Part shown: positions 35,905 through 44,268 of the stretch, piece by piece
Layout: the number at the start of each line of letters is the position of its first letter
Numbering within the stretch: the first letter of the stretch is position 1
Assembly: GCA_017427945.1 (NCBI GenBank)
Contig: JAFRRT010000024.1
Coordinates: 1 to 64,000 of the forward strand
DNA: 64,000 nucleotides
DNA from: Muribaculaceae bacterium
GTDB taxonomy: Bacteria > Bacteroidota > Bacteroidia > Bacteroidales > Muribaculaceae
Direction of reading: 5' to 3'
The notes under the pieces: generated by a model
Databases searched by the model: none
What the model saw: only the letters and a program-made list of their open reading frames with translations
Told to the model about the DNA's origin: nothing
Program-made: the position numbers and the translations under genes

Positions 35905-35966
35905 CATACTCATATTGTAGGTTATTATTGGTTAGTATCTGTGATTGTCAAAGATGTGAGAGGGCC

Positions 35967-35994
35967 GGGAACGTGGGTTTTAATCCACGGTCCC
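35967..35994 (-). terminator. Hairpin between two minus-strand genes
   Basis: GGGaaCGTGG pairs with CCACGgtCCC around an 8-nt loop. It lies upstream of the receptor gene and downstream of the gene at 36089. It is followed (35998-36032) by an 11-bp direct repeat TGCGGCGCAGC spaced 12 bases apart. It could be a terminator or a leader structure. Confidence 0.4.
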
Positions 35995-36088
35995 CTATGC
36001 GGCGCAGCACTATCGTGATGTGCGGCGCAGCTAAGAATTAGAAAAGATTACTATTGGTCAGAAATTGTACCCTCTCGCTGAATCTAAG

Positions 36089-37069
36089 CTATTGGATTTT
36101 GGACTCGAGCAAATCTCCCATGTTTTGGAGGAACAGTAGTTCGTTCTCTGTGAGTCGTTTCTTGGATTTCATTTGTTTATAGCAGGTGCCCACCTGTTGC
36201 AGGGCAATCTTGAGGTCCATCTGGTCAAGGCATTCGGTGTTCTTGCACAGTTCGTAGAGTTTGGAGAGGTAGATGTAGCGTGAATCTTTGCCGTCGCGCT
36301 GAATCTTGTCCAGATAAAACAGCAATTTTTTCATCCAGTCTTTCGCATCGCCCGCGCCTGTTGATGAAGTGATGACAATGGAGCCTGTTGACGATTTCAG
36401 TCGTTCCATTCCTTCGTTGAAACGTGCCATCCCGGCCTGCAACTTCTCCATCTGGGCATTGAAGGCATCGGTGTCGATGTCATAGTCATCAAGAGTCCAG
36501 GTGCCTGAAGTGCTGACAGACATGGAATGAGCCTTTGATGCAATGGGACCAAAGGTGGTGATTACACGCCCCATGACACTGTCACCATTGGTGTCGCTCC
36601 ACTCCAGGGTATAGGTGTTGCGATAATCGGTGTTCTCTGACAGGAAAAAGCCTACCGTGTAGCAATTGTCGGCATCAGCGCCCACAAGGATACTGTTCTC
36701 AGGGCTATAATAGAGCCGAACGCCCGAGTAGGGTTTGTCATCATTGGCGGTGTTCCACCACATGGTGTACAAGTAAGGAACCCGTTCTTTTTTCGAATCC
36801 TCATTTATTTGTTGATAGATTGATATGGCTCGGTCTATCAAGTAAGCATCTTGGCCACCAATCTTAAACTTGACGATCTGGAGTTCACCGTCCTTTTGAT
36901 TTGTCTCAGGATCATCGTGAGTGCAATAAGTGAGCCCAAGACTGCTACAGTTGGCATTCTGAGTGATACCCTCAAGCGCCTCCTTGATTCTGCTCTCGTA
37001 GATGTTGGCATTAGCCACAATGGGCATCAAGATGGCGACCAATGCGATGATATAGCGATAAGTCTTCAT
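36089..37069 (-). CDS. Exported protein of unknown function in the sigma/anti-sigma operon
   Basis: 326 residues. Signal peptide MKTYRYIIALVAILMPIVANA. The middle is beta-rich (GVRLYYSPENSILVGADAD, TYTLEWSDTNGDSVMGRVIT) and a helical stretch follows (FNAQMEKLQAGMARFNEGMERL), which could form a coiled coil. No family was recognised. Its start overlaps the end of the anti-sigma gene by 4 nt (37066-37069), so it is part of the same operon and may be a signal sensor or output of the sigma system. Confidence 0.65.
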   Translation of the reverse strand: MKTYRYIIALVAILMPIVANANIYESRIKEALEGITQNANCSSLGLTYCTHDDPETNQKDGELQIVKFKIGGQDAYLIDRAISIYQQINEDSKKERVPYLYTMWWNTANDDKPYSGVRLYYSPENSILVGADADNCYTVGFFLSENTDYRNTYTLEWSDTNGDSVMGRVITTFGPIASKAHSMSVSTSGTWTLDDYDIDTDAFNAQMEKLQAGMARFNEGMERLKSSTGSIVITSSTGAGDAKDWMKKLLFYLDKIQRDGKDSRYIYLSKLYELCKNTECLDQMDLKIALQQVGTCYKQMKSKKRLTENELLFLQNMGDLLESKIQ

Positions 37070-37746
37070 ATTTCAGGTATGTTGTTAGTGGGTTGCTGAT
37101 TGAATTCGTTTTCTATCTCTTGTTCCATGTCTATCAGGACGATGCGGCCGTCCTCGTTGAGTACCGTTTTGTATCCGTTGGCCTCCATGTCGATGATGAA
37201 AGCGCGTCGCTTCAGGTCGGCGAGTTCGCGTTGCAGACGCTCGGTCTCGGCGCGCAGGCTGTCGTTCTGGTTTTGCAATCGGCGTGTCCTCGATGAGGTC
37301 ACTTTAGCATGACTGCGGGATGCCGATTTAGAAGGTGCTGGCGATTCAAATGCCAATTGCTGCATCTCTACCTCGGGCACCACATCAACGGGGGTGTCAA
37401 TCGGCTGCGTCTTCACGATGGCAGGAGGTTGGGAGATGGTGGACTCTGGATTGTGCAGCACTGTGAGTGAGGCGATGACTGCAGTGATGGCAGCAGCGGC
37501 TGCGATGCCCCACCAGTGGCGCTTCGTGAGAAGCGGCAACGGTTTGCCAGGCTCAGATGCCGGAATCAAGTCTCCTTCCATCCCTCGGTCGAAATACGTG
37601 AACATCAGGCAGTAGTCCTCCCACTCCTGAGGCACCTCTTGGGTGCGGAAGTAGTCGGCCAGCAGGGTTTCTTCTTCCACGCTGGTCTGTCCGTTCATGA
37701 ACTTGTCGAGCAAGCCTTCTATTTGCTGATGTGAGTAGCGTTTCAT
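37066..37746 (-). CDS. Membrane-anchored anti-sigma-factor-like protein
   Basis: About 226 residues from the ATG at 37746 (MKRYSHQQIEGLLDKFMNGQ). An ATG at 37761 would overlap the sigma gene by 11 nt. The N-terminal cytosolic part (SVEEETLLADYFRTQEVPQE) resembles the start of Bacteroidetes anti-sigma proteins. A single membrane segment follows (WGIAAAAAITAVIASLTVL), then a Pro-rich linker and a coiled coil (NQNDSLRAETERLQRELADL). It has no obvious zinc-finger motif. It directly follows the ECF sigma gene, so it should hold that sigma factor at the membrane. Confidence 0.72.
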   Translation of the reverse strand: MKRYSHQQIEGLLDKFMNGQTSVEEETLLADYFRTQEVPQEWEDYCLMFTYFDRGMEGDLIPASEPGKPLPLLTKRHWWGIAAAAAITAVIASLTVLHNPESTISQPPAIVKTQPIDTPVDVVPEVEMQQLAFESPAPSKSASRSHAKVTSSRTRRLQNQNDSLRAETERLQRELADLKRRAFIIDMEANGYKTVLNEDGRIVLIDMEQEIENEFNQQPTNNIPEI

Positions 37747-37750
37747 CGTT

Positions 37751-38245
37751 TTATCGTTCACGTTGTTGGCGAATTTGTTCTAACAGTTGCCGCCGCGCTT
37801 TACTTAGCAAGGTGCTCACGCTTGTCTCCTTGATGCCGAGAAAAGCGGCGATTTGAGCATTGGTGCGGAGCTCGACCTGCCGCATGTGCAGGATGGTGTG
37901 CTGCGTGGGTGGCAAATCCCTGATGCGCTGCCGGAGCCACTGTTCCTCCTCGCTCTGCACCATGATGTCGAGTGGTGAGGGAGATGTCTGAGCTGATGTG
38001 TGGCGCTCGTCGATGTGAATCGGCTGCTTGCGGCGCAAGTGATTCAGGGTCAAGTGGCGTGCAATTGTAGCGGCATAGCCGTCGGGGTTGCACAACCGTG
38101 GGTCGTCACGCATTTGCCACAAGCGAATCATCGTCTCTTGAGCGATGTCCTGGGCTGTGTCGGCATCGGCACCTGCTTGGGCCGAAGCTTTCAGGGCAAG
38201 AGCCCTGAGTCGTGATGCTTGTTGTTCAAATGCGTCAGTATTCAT
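37751..38245 (-). CDS. ECF-type RNA polymerase sigma factor
   Basis: 164 residues, typical for ECF factors. Region 2 contains DIAQETMIRLWQM and DGYAATIARHLTLNHLRRK. Region 4 contains LPPTQHTILHMRQVELRTNA and an HTH AAFLGIKETSVSTLLSKARR. It heads a three-gene minus-strand set with the membrane anti-sigma-like protein and an exported unknown. It is divergent from the export operon at 38561, with a 315-nt gap between them. Confidence 0.88.
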   Translation of the reverse strand: MNTDAFEQQASRLRALALKASAQAGADADTAQDIAQETMIRLWQMRDDPRLCNPDGYAATIARHLTLNHLRRKQPIHIDERHTSAQTSPSPLDIMVQSEEEQWLRQRIRDLPPTQHTILHMRQVELRTNAQIAAFLGIKETSVSTLLSKARRQLLEQIRQQRER

Positions 38246-38449
38246 TAATTTTTATCAACGTGTTGACATCTATATAACACATGACACCGCGTTTTTCAAA
38301 CTCGAAAAGCGAAAAAATTTCAATGGGTTAGAACCGGTGATGTCATTGGGCAAAGTTAACTTCATCTTTTGATGAGACAATATTAAAAATATTAAAGATG
38401 TATATTTAATATTTATTGGTCTTAATCATTGGTGATATTTTCCAAATAC

Positions 38450-38477
38450 TGTCCCAAATTTCCTTAATTGTGGGACA
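38450..38477. promoter_or_regulatory. Operator-like inverted repeat upstream of the export operon
   Basis: TGTCCCA (38450-38456) and TGGGACA (38471-38477) form a perfect 7-bp inverted repeat with AT-rich, partly symmetric inner bases. It ends 39 nt before the -7 element of the TolC gene. The rest of the 38246-38560 gap is AT-rich and holds no gene. Confidence 0.45.
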
Positions 38478-38516
38478 ATTTGTATTGTTTGTTTTTCAGT
38501 CTTAAAAAATAAGAAG

Positions 38517-38524
38517 TACATTTG
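38517..38524 (+). promoter_or_regulatory. Putative -7 element of the export operon
   Basis: TACATTTG matches TAnnTTTG, 36 nt before the ATG at 38561. Confidence 0.55.
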
Positions 38525-38560
38525 TACCGTTAAAACAGACCTAATCAGACAAGAAGAACA

Positions 38561-39988
38561 ATGAGAAATATCGTGCTCATAGCCTTGTGCGCCCTTTCAA
38601 TGGCCACTTCGGCACAAGTGGTGACGCTTGACTCGTGCCGCAATATGGCACTGCGCAATAACAAGGAAATACAGCAAGCTGCCCTGGGAATTGAGAAAGC
38701 GGGCTACCAACGCAAGGAAGCTGCCGCAGCCTATCTGCCGCAGTTCGACTTCATGGCGGGATATGTTTATAATTCCCGCAAAATGTCGCTCATCAAGGAG
38801 GACCAGATGCTGCCCACCAAGTCATTCAATCCGCAGACGGGTCAATATGACTATAATCTGGTTATCGACCCTTCTACTAGTTACCCCGTTCAAGTCAATG
38901 GTCAATATGTCCCCTCGACAGTGGCCCTGTTGCCCAAGAGCGGACTCACCTACAACATCCACAACCTGATGGGTGGTGCCTTGACAGTGACGCAGCCCAT
39001 CTACATGGGCGGCAAAATTACCGCGATGAACCAGATTACTGAGTATGCCCAACAGCTCGCCCAGGAGATGCGCGAAAGCAAGGTCGAGGATGTCATCTAT
39101 AACGTGGATGCCGCTTATTGGCAGGTTGTTTCATTGTGTGCCAAGCAGAAGCTGGCTCGCAGCTACGTCAATTTGGTGCAGACACTCGATAATGATGTCA
39201 AGGCGATGGTCAACGAGGGTGTGGCCACCCGTGCCAACCAGTTGGCTGTAGATGTGAAACTGAACGAGGCCAACGTCGATTTGACCAAGGTGGATAACGG
39301 TGTTACCCTGTCGCGCATGCTCCTTGCTCAACTGTGCGGCCTGCCCGTAAACACCATGATGACTCTTGCCGACGAGGGCCGTGACGATCTGGACCTCTCT
39401 CTTGCGCCGTCGGTCTATAATCTGGATGAGGTTTATGACAAGCGCCATGACGTGCGCTCGCTTGAACTGGCTACCAAGATTTATGACCAGCAGGTGAAAG
39501 TTGCCCGCAGCGAGATGATGCCCAAGTTGGCCGCCGTTGCCGCGCTTCATACTACCAACCCCAACAGCTATGACGGCTTCGAGAACAGGTTCGGTACTGC
39601 CTTCAGTATAGGCGCAACCCTAAAGATGCCCTTGTGGCACTGGGGTGGGCTGAGCAACAAGGTCAAGGCTGCAAAGGTCGAGGCCGATGTCAAGCGACTG
39701 GAACTTGATGATGCCAAGGAGAAGATTGCTCTGCAAATCAGTCAGGCCGCTTTCAGCTATCAGGAAGCGTTCAAGACCTATGAGGTCACGAAGACCAATC
39801 TGGCACAGGCTGACGAGAACCTGCGCATTGCGGGCCTTGCCTTTAAAGAGGGCATGGGCACCATCGATGAAGTGCTTGCCGCTCAGACGGCTTGGCTGAA
39901 GGCCAACAGTGAGAAAATCGATGCCGAAATCAACGTGCAGCTAACACATGAATACCTCAACAAGGTGATGGGTACCATGAGTTATTAG
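38561..39988 (+). CDS. TolC-family outer-membrane efflux channel
   Basis: 475 residues, usual for TolC-like proteins. Signal peptide MRNIVLIALCALSMATSAQ, then two related alpha-hairpin halves. The first has VVTLDSCRNMALRNNKEIQQ and the second has LELATKIYDQQVKVARSEMM and LRIAGLAFKEGMGTIDEVLAAQ, as in OEP-family proteins. It is the channel of a tripartite exporter whose adaptor and two permeases are encoded just downstream. Confidence 0.93.
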   Translation: MRNIVLIALCALSMATSAQVVTLDSCRNMALRNNKEIQQAALGIEKAGYQRKEAAAAYLPQFDFMAGYVYNSRKMSLIKEDQMLPTKSFNPQTGQYDYNLVIDPSTSYPVQVNGQYVPSTVALLPKSGLTYNIHNLMGGALTVTQPIYMGGKITAMNQITEYAQQLAQEMRESKVEDVIYNVDAAYWQVVSLCAKQKLARSYVNLVQTLDNDVKAMVNEGVATRANQLAVDVKLNEANVDLTKVDNGVTLSRMLLAQLCGLPVNTMMTLADEGRDDLDLSLAPSVYNLDEVYDKRHDVRSLELATKIYDQQVKVARSEMMPKLAAVAALHTTNPNSYDGFENRFGTAFSIGATLKMPLWHWGGLSNKVKAAKVEADVKRLELDDAKEKIALQISQAAFSYQEAFKTYEVTKTNLAQADENLRIAGLAFKEGMGTIDEVLAAQTAWLKANSEKIDAEINVQLTHEYLNKVMGTMSY

Positions 39989-40036
39989 CACTCAATTTAG
40001 GAGAATCAGACAACTAAAAAACTAAACTATATAATA

Positions 40037-41047
40037 ATGGAAAAAGACGAACAAAGAACAGTGGTCCGCAAGAAGGACAAAGCGTTGCTGGCAGCACTGG
40101 CTGTGTTTGCGCTGGTTATGGCTTGTATCGCCATTGTGGGCATCCTGCTCATCCATCCCGCCGACGCCACTATCCAGGGACAAGCCGATTGTGATGCAGT
40201 GCGCGTCAGCGGCAAACTGCCCGGCCGCATTGTCCGCTTCTACGTGCATGAGGGCGACACGGTACACAAGGGCGATAAACTCGTGAGCATCTATTCCAGC
40301 ACGGTCGATGCCAAGTATTATCAGGCCAAGCAGATGCAGGAAGCAGCCGCTTCACAGAACCAGAAGGCCGAAAAAGGTACCCGCGAGGAATTGAAACAGA
40401 GCGCTTACAACATGTGGCAACAGGCCATCGCAGCCCAGACCATCGCCGAGAAAACCTATCAGCGCGTGGAGAACCTCTTCAAGCAGGGAGTGGCCACCCA
40501 GCAGAAGCGTGACGAGGCCAAAGCCGCCTATGATGCCGCGACAGCTCAGGTCAAGGCTGCTAAGGCCCAGTATGACATGGCTGTGAAGGGCGCTCAGCAA
40601 GAGGACAAGAACGCTGCCAAGAGTATGGCCAACGCCGCTCGTGGTACCGTTATGGAGGTCGAGAGTCTGCTCGAGGATCAGGTGCTTGTGGCACCGTGCG
40701 ACGGTGAGGTGAGCGAGATTTATCCGCAGGAGGGTGAACTCGTTGCCATGGGAACTCCCATCATGTCGATAGCCAAATTGGATAACATGTGGGTAAGTTT
40801 CAGCGTGCGTGAGGAAGTGCTCAACGACCTGCCTATGGGCAAGGAAGTGAACGTGCACATCCCCGCGCTGAACAACATGCAGACCAAGATGTCGGTCTAT
40901 TATATCCATGACATGGGCAGCTATGCCGTTTGGCAGGCAGCCAAGGCCCAGGGCCAGTACGACAGCAAGACGTTCGAGGTGAGGATGCGTCCCGATAGCA
41001 AGGTTCCCAACCTGCGCCCGGGTATGTCAGTTATCCTTGAGAAATAG
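40037..41047 (+). CDS. HlyD-family membrane-fusion (adaptor) protein
   Basis: 336 residues. A cytosolic N-terminus is followed by one membrane segment (about 15-38, LLAALAVFALVMACIAIVGI) and a periplasmic part. The lipoyl-like halves (RVSGKLPGRIVRFYVHEGDTV; VLVAPCDGEVSEIYPQEGEL) flank an alanine-rich coiled-coil hairpin (about 95-200), and a beta-barrel follows. It links the inner-membrane permeases to the TolC-like channel. Confidence 0.92.
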   Translation: MEKDEQRTVVRKKDKALLAALAVFALVMACIAIVGILLIHPADATIQGQADCDAVRVSGKLPGRIVRFYVHEGDTVHKGDKLVSIYSSTVDAKYYQAKQMQEAAASQNQKAEKGTREELKQSAYNMWQQAIAAQTIAEKTYQRVENLFKQGVATQQKRDEAKAAYDAATAQVKAAKAQYDMAVKGAQQEDKNAAKSMANAARGTVMEVESLLEDQVLVAPCDGEVSEIYPQEGELVAMGTPIMSIAKLDNMWVSFSVREEVLNDLPMGKEVNVHIPALNNMQTKMSVYYIHDMGSYAVWQAAKAQGQYDSKTFEVRMRPDSKVPNLRPGMSVILEK

Positions 41048-41110
41048 TTGCAGTTTAGAAAAAAGTGGCTCAGTGCGTCGTAGCATTGCCACTACCTCAA
41101 AGAAACAAAA

Positions 41111-42283
41111 ATGAAAATGATAAGGAAGTATATCGGGCGTTCTTTTAAGCGCGGGTGTATCCAGCTCGTGCGGCGTCCCATGTATTTCCTGTTGATGGTG
41201 ATTATGCCCATCCTGTGCTGCTGGTTCTTGATGGACCTCATCAAGGACGGCACGGTACAACTTGTGCCTGTGGGTATCGTGGACCAGGACAACAGCGACA
41301 TGTCACGGCGCATTTCGCGCAATCTGAACGGTTTCCAGCAGGTTAACATCAGCCATCGTTACAACAATTTTGCCGAGGCGCGCGATGCCGTGCAGCGCGG
41401 CGAAGTGCTCGGTTTCTTCTTTATCCCCGATAATCTGGAGGAACTGGCACTGGGTGGACGTCAGCCCGTTGTGAGTTTCTATGTGAACTACGCCTACTAT
41501 GCCCCTGGATCGATGCAGTACAAGGGATTCAAGACCATCTCGCTGCTCGTTAACGGCGGTATCGTGCAGACGGCGTTGCGCACAGTGGGTCTCACCAACG
41601 AAAGAATTGAGTCGGCACTGGTGCCTTACCAGAGTCATGTCCACATGATAGGAAATCCCTTCATCAACTACAATTACTATCTGAACAGCACGTTCATTCC
41701 TTGTTTCCTGTCGCTGTTCATCCTGTTAGTGACGGCGTTTTCGTTGGGCATTGAGTTGAAGTCGGGCTTGAGCCGTCAATGGCTCAAGACTTCGGGTGAC
41801 AGCATGTTCCTTGCGCTTGTTGGCAAACTCGTGCCGCAGACCATCTTGTTCACTGCAGTGGGCTGGTTCATTCAATGGATGATGTTCCGCTGCTATGATT
41901 TCCCGTTGAACTGCAATCCGTGGAACATGCTCATTGCGATGTTCCTTCTTGTGGTCGCTAATCAGAGCTTTGCCGTGTTGATGTTCTGCTTCGTGCCCAA
42001 CTTCCGCTATGGTACGATGTTGTGTACGCTGCTGGGTATGGTATCGTTCTCGTTCACGGGTTTCTCCTTGCCTCAGGAAGCGATGTATCCTTGGGTCGAA
42101 GCCTTGGGATTTACCGTACCCATCAAGTATTACTTCCTCATCATGGTCGATCAGGCGCTCAATGGTATCGACCTGTATTATTCAAGAGTGTATTATGCGG
42201 CACTTATCGGCTTCACCATCCTGCCCATGCTGTTGTCATGGCGATTGAAGAAGGAGTGTATGAACCCCATATATGTGCCTTGA
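41111..42283 (+). CDS. ABC-2 type permease subunit 1
   Basis: 390 residues. The ABC-2 (ABC2_membrane_3) layout is seen: a first membrane segment (YFLLMVIMPILCCWFLMDLI), a large periplasmic domain beginning VPVGIVDQDNSDMSRRISR, and five or so membrane segments in the C-terminal half, such as FIPCFLSLFILLVTAFSLGI and LCTLLGMVSFSFTGFSLPQE. No ATP-binding motif is present in this gene or in any neighbour in the window. Confidence 0.87.
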   Translation: MKMIRKYIGRSFKRGCIQLVRRPMYFLLMVIMPILCCWFLMDLIKDGTVQLVPVGIVDQDNSDMSRRISRNLNGFQQVNISHRYNNFAEARDAVQRGEVLGFFFIPDNLEELALGGRQPVVSFYVNYAYYAPGSMQYKGFKTISLLVNGGIVQTALRTVGLTNERIESALVPYQSHVHMIGNPFINYNYYLNSTFIPCFLSLFILLVTAFSLGIELKSGLSRQWLKTSGDSMFLALVGKLVPQTILFTAVGWFIQWMMFRCYDFPLNCNPWNMLIAMFLLVVANQSFAVLMFCFVPNFRYGTMLCTLLGMVSFSFTGFSLPQEAMYPWVEALGFTVPIKYYFLIMVDQALNGIDLYYSRVYYAALIGFTILPMLLSWRLKKECMNPIYVP

Positions 42284-42287
42284 CGAT

Positions 42288-43544
42288 ATGACTGAAAAAG
42301 CAAAACATAGCAGGCTGTTCCTGTGGTTCATACAGGTGTTGAGGGTGTGCGGACGCGAGTTGCTGCTCGTGTTCCGCGATTCGGGCGTGGTCATCTTCTT
42401 TTTGGTACTCAACGCTGCCTATCCTGTGCTCTATGCTCTCATTTATAATCCCGAGGTAGTGCGCAACGAGCGTGTCGTTGTCGTCGATGATAACCGCACC
42501 GCCTTGAGCCGTGACTTTATCCGCCGCATGGATGCTACCCAGGAGGTCGCCATTGCGGGTTATGCCGCCAATATGCAGGAGGCCCAAGAGGCGATGCACA
42601 CCAAGGCTTGTTACGGCATTTTGCATATACCTCGTGACTTTGCCCAGTGTGCAGGTCGAGGCGAGCAGGCACATGTGTCGCTTTACTGTGATATGAGCGT
42701 AATGATGCGCTATAAGGCGATGTTTACCGCGCTTTCCAATGTCACTCAAGCGATGGGCAACGAGAAGATGGCGGCTGTTGTCGAACCCGTGCTGAACATG
42801 AGCGGCTCCATTGTCGAGAACCGTCAGGTACCTGTGGGCAATCCGGCTATGGGTATTGCCAGTGCTGTGCTGTTGTTCATCCTGCCGCTTGTGCTGCAAC
42901 AGAGTATGATTTTGGGTATCGCTATGCTGCATGGCGGCAGCATCGAGCGCCGACGCCGCAACGGCGGTCGTGACCCGATGGCCGTCGAGGCCAGTCCTGG
43001 TGCTACAATTATCGGCAAGATGATGTGTCACCAGATTATCTACACGTTACCCGTGATCTATGTATTGCACTATGTGCCGTTGATGTTCGGATTCCCGCAG
43101 TATGGCAACCTGTTGCACATCATCTGTCTGGCGGTGCCTTTTATCATCGTCGTGTCGTTGATGGGTCAGACGCTGTCGGCCGTAGTAAATGAGCGCGAAA
43201 GCGTGTTTCTGCTGTTTGTGTTCTCATCGGTAGTGTTCGTGTTCTTGTCTGGTGTATCATGGCCACGCTACCTGATGTCAAGGTTGTGGTGGCTCGTAGG
43301 TGACTGTGTGCCAGGAACTTGGATGGTTAACGGTTACGTTCTCATGCAGACTAACGGAGCCACACTTTATCAGGTGTCACATCAGTACTGGATGCTGTGG
43401 CTGCAAGTGCCTGTGATGTTTATCCTTGCCTATCTGGTCGAGCGTTACATCAACCGCCGCCGTTACCGCTCCTGGATTGCTGCCAGCGAGGACAACCCCA
43501 ATGTCCTCACCCGCATCGAACTTGCCAAAAACGGCGTCGGCTAA
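42288..43544 (+). CDS. ABC-2 type permease subunit 2
   Basis: About 418 residues from the ATG at 42288, 4 nt after the stop of the first permease. An earlier in-frame ATG at 42273 overlaps that gene. Same layout as its neighbour: membrane segment VVIFFLVLNAAYPVLYALIY, periplasmic domain starting VVVVDDNRTALSRDFIRRMD, then a C-terminal cluster of segments (ASAVLLFILPLVLQQSMILG and VFLLFVFSSVVFVFLSGVSW). It is likely to form a heterodimer with subunit 1. The energy source is not encoded here. Confidence 0.87.
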   Translation: MTEKAKHSRLFLWFIQVLRVCGRELLLVFRDSGVVIFFLVLNAAYPVLYALIYNPEVVRNERVVVVDDNRTALSRDFIRRMDATQEVAIAGYAANMQEAQEAMHTKACYGILHIPRDFAQCAGRGEQAHVSLYCDMSVMMRYKAMFTALSNVTQAMGNEKMAAVVEPVLNMSGSIVENRQVPVGNPAMGIASAVLLFILPLVLQQSMILGIAMLHGGSIERRRRNGGRDPMAVEASPGATIIGKMMCHQIIYTLPVIYVLHYVPLMFGFPQYGNLLHIICLAVPFIIVVSLMGQTLSAVVNERESVFLLFVFSSVVFVFLSGVSWPRYLMSRLWWLVGDCVPGTWMVNGYVLMQTNGATLYQVSHQYWMLWLQVPVMFILAYLVERYINRRRYRSWIAASEDNPNVLTRIELAKNGVG

Positions 43545-43581
43545 TCATTGAAAATAAATCCAGATTATCACTTCCTCTCCA

Positions 43582-44208
43582 TTGTTACTTAACGAATTGA
43601 AATATCCGGCTGGCACCAGAGTGCTGATGTGGCGACTCGACGAGGACGTGCCGCAATTGATGGGGTTGTGCCGTGAGGCGGGTATTTCTTGTGATGAGTT
43701 GGAGAAATTGCCAATGAAACGTCAGCGCGAGAAGGTGGCAGAGCGATTGCTGCTGTTTCATGCCTTCGGGCGAACTATTACTCTGGAGTACACCGAGCAG
43801 GGAGCTCCCTACATCAATGGGCTGGATGTGAATATCAGTATTTCACACACACCGCGACTGGTGGCACTGGCCTTGAGCGAGGAACACGTTATCGGCATTG
43901 ATGCTGAGCAAATGGACCGTGAACAGGTGCTGCGCGTGCGTGACAAGTTCTTGAACGACAAGGAAAAACAATTCATTGCGCCTGAGGATCGCGCTGCCCA
44001 CATCATTGCCTGGACTGCCAAGGAAGCCATCATCAAGGCCGAACGCAACAGTGCGCTGGATTGGACCGAGGGAATTGGCCTGGAACCCTTTACCGTGAAA
44101 GACGAAGAGGTCACTTTTGCCGCACGGTGTGGTGACAACCGCTATTGCTTGACTACACGTTGTGTCGAGGGCCACTACTTGACACTGGCGACACCCACTT
44201 GCCGTTGA
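43582..44208 (+). CDS. 4'-phosphopantetheinyl transferase superfamily protein
   Basis: About 208 residues. It transfers 4'-phosphopantetheine from CoA to a carrier-protein serine. Motifs: NISISHTPRLVALAL, IGIDAEQMDREQV, and WTAKEAIIKAE, including the magnesium-binding acidic residues. No in-frame ATG precedes the conserved N-terminal part (PLLLNELKYPAGTRVLMWRL). The frame opens after a TAA at 43555-43557, so translation must use TTG at 43582 or ATT at 43564, or else begin late at ATG 43627. It starts 37 nt after the export operon and may be cotranscribed with it. The carrier protein served is unknown. Confidence 0.85.
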   Translation: MLLNELKYPAGTRVLMWRLDEDVPQLMGLCREAGISCDELEKLPMKRQREKVAERLLLFHAFGRTITLEYTEQGAPYINGLDVNISISHTPRLVALALSEEHVIGIDAEQMDREQVLRVRDKFLNDKEKQFIAPEDRAAHIIAWTAKEAIIKAERNSALDWTEGIGLEPFTVKDEEVTFAARCGDNRYCLTTRCVEGHYLTLATPTCR

Positions 44209-44268
44209 ATGTTATCGCACAGGGCAATAAAGCCCGAGAAAAATCGTTTATAGGATAAATAATCAACG

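Noticed and set aside
33638-36098. A short shared motif (CTCTCG...GCTATTGGATT) downstream of two minus-strand genes at 33659-33669 and 36088-36098.
   Set aside because: Only about 11 bases are identical, and one copy overlaps a coding end, so chance similarity is likely.
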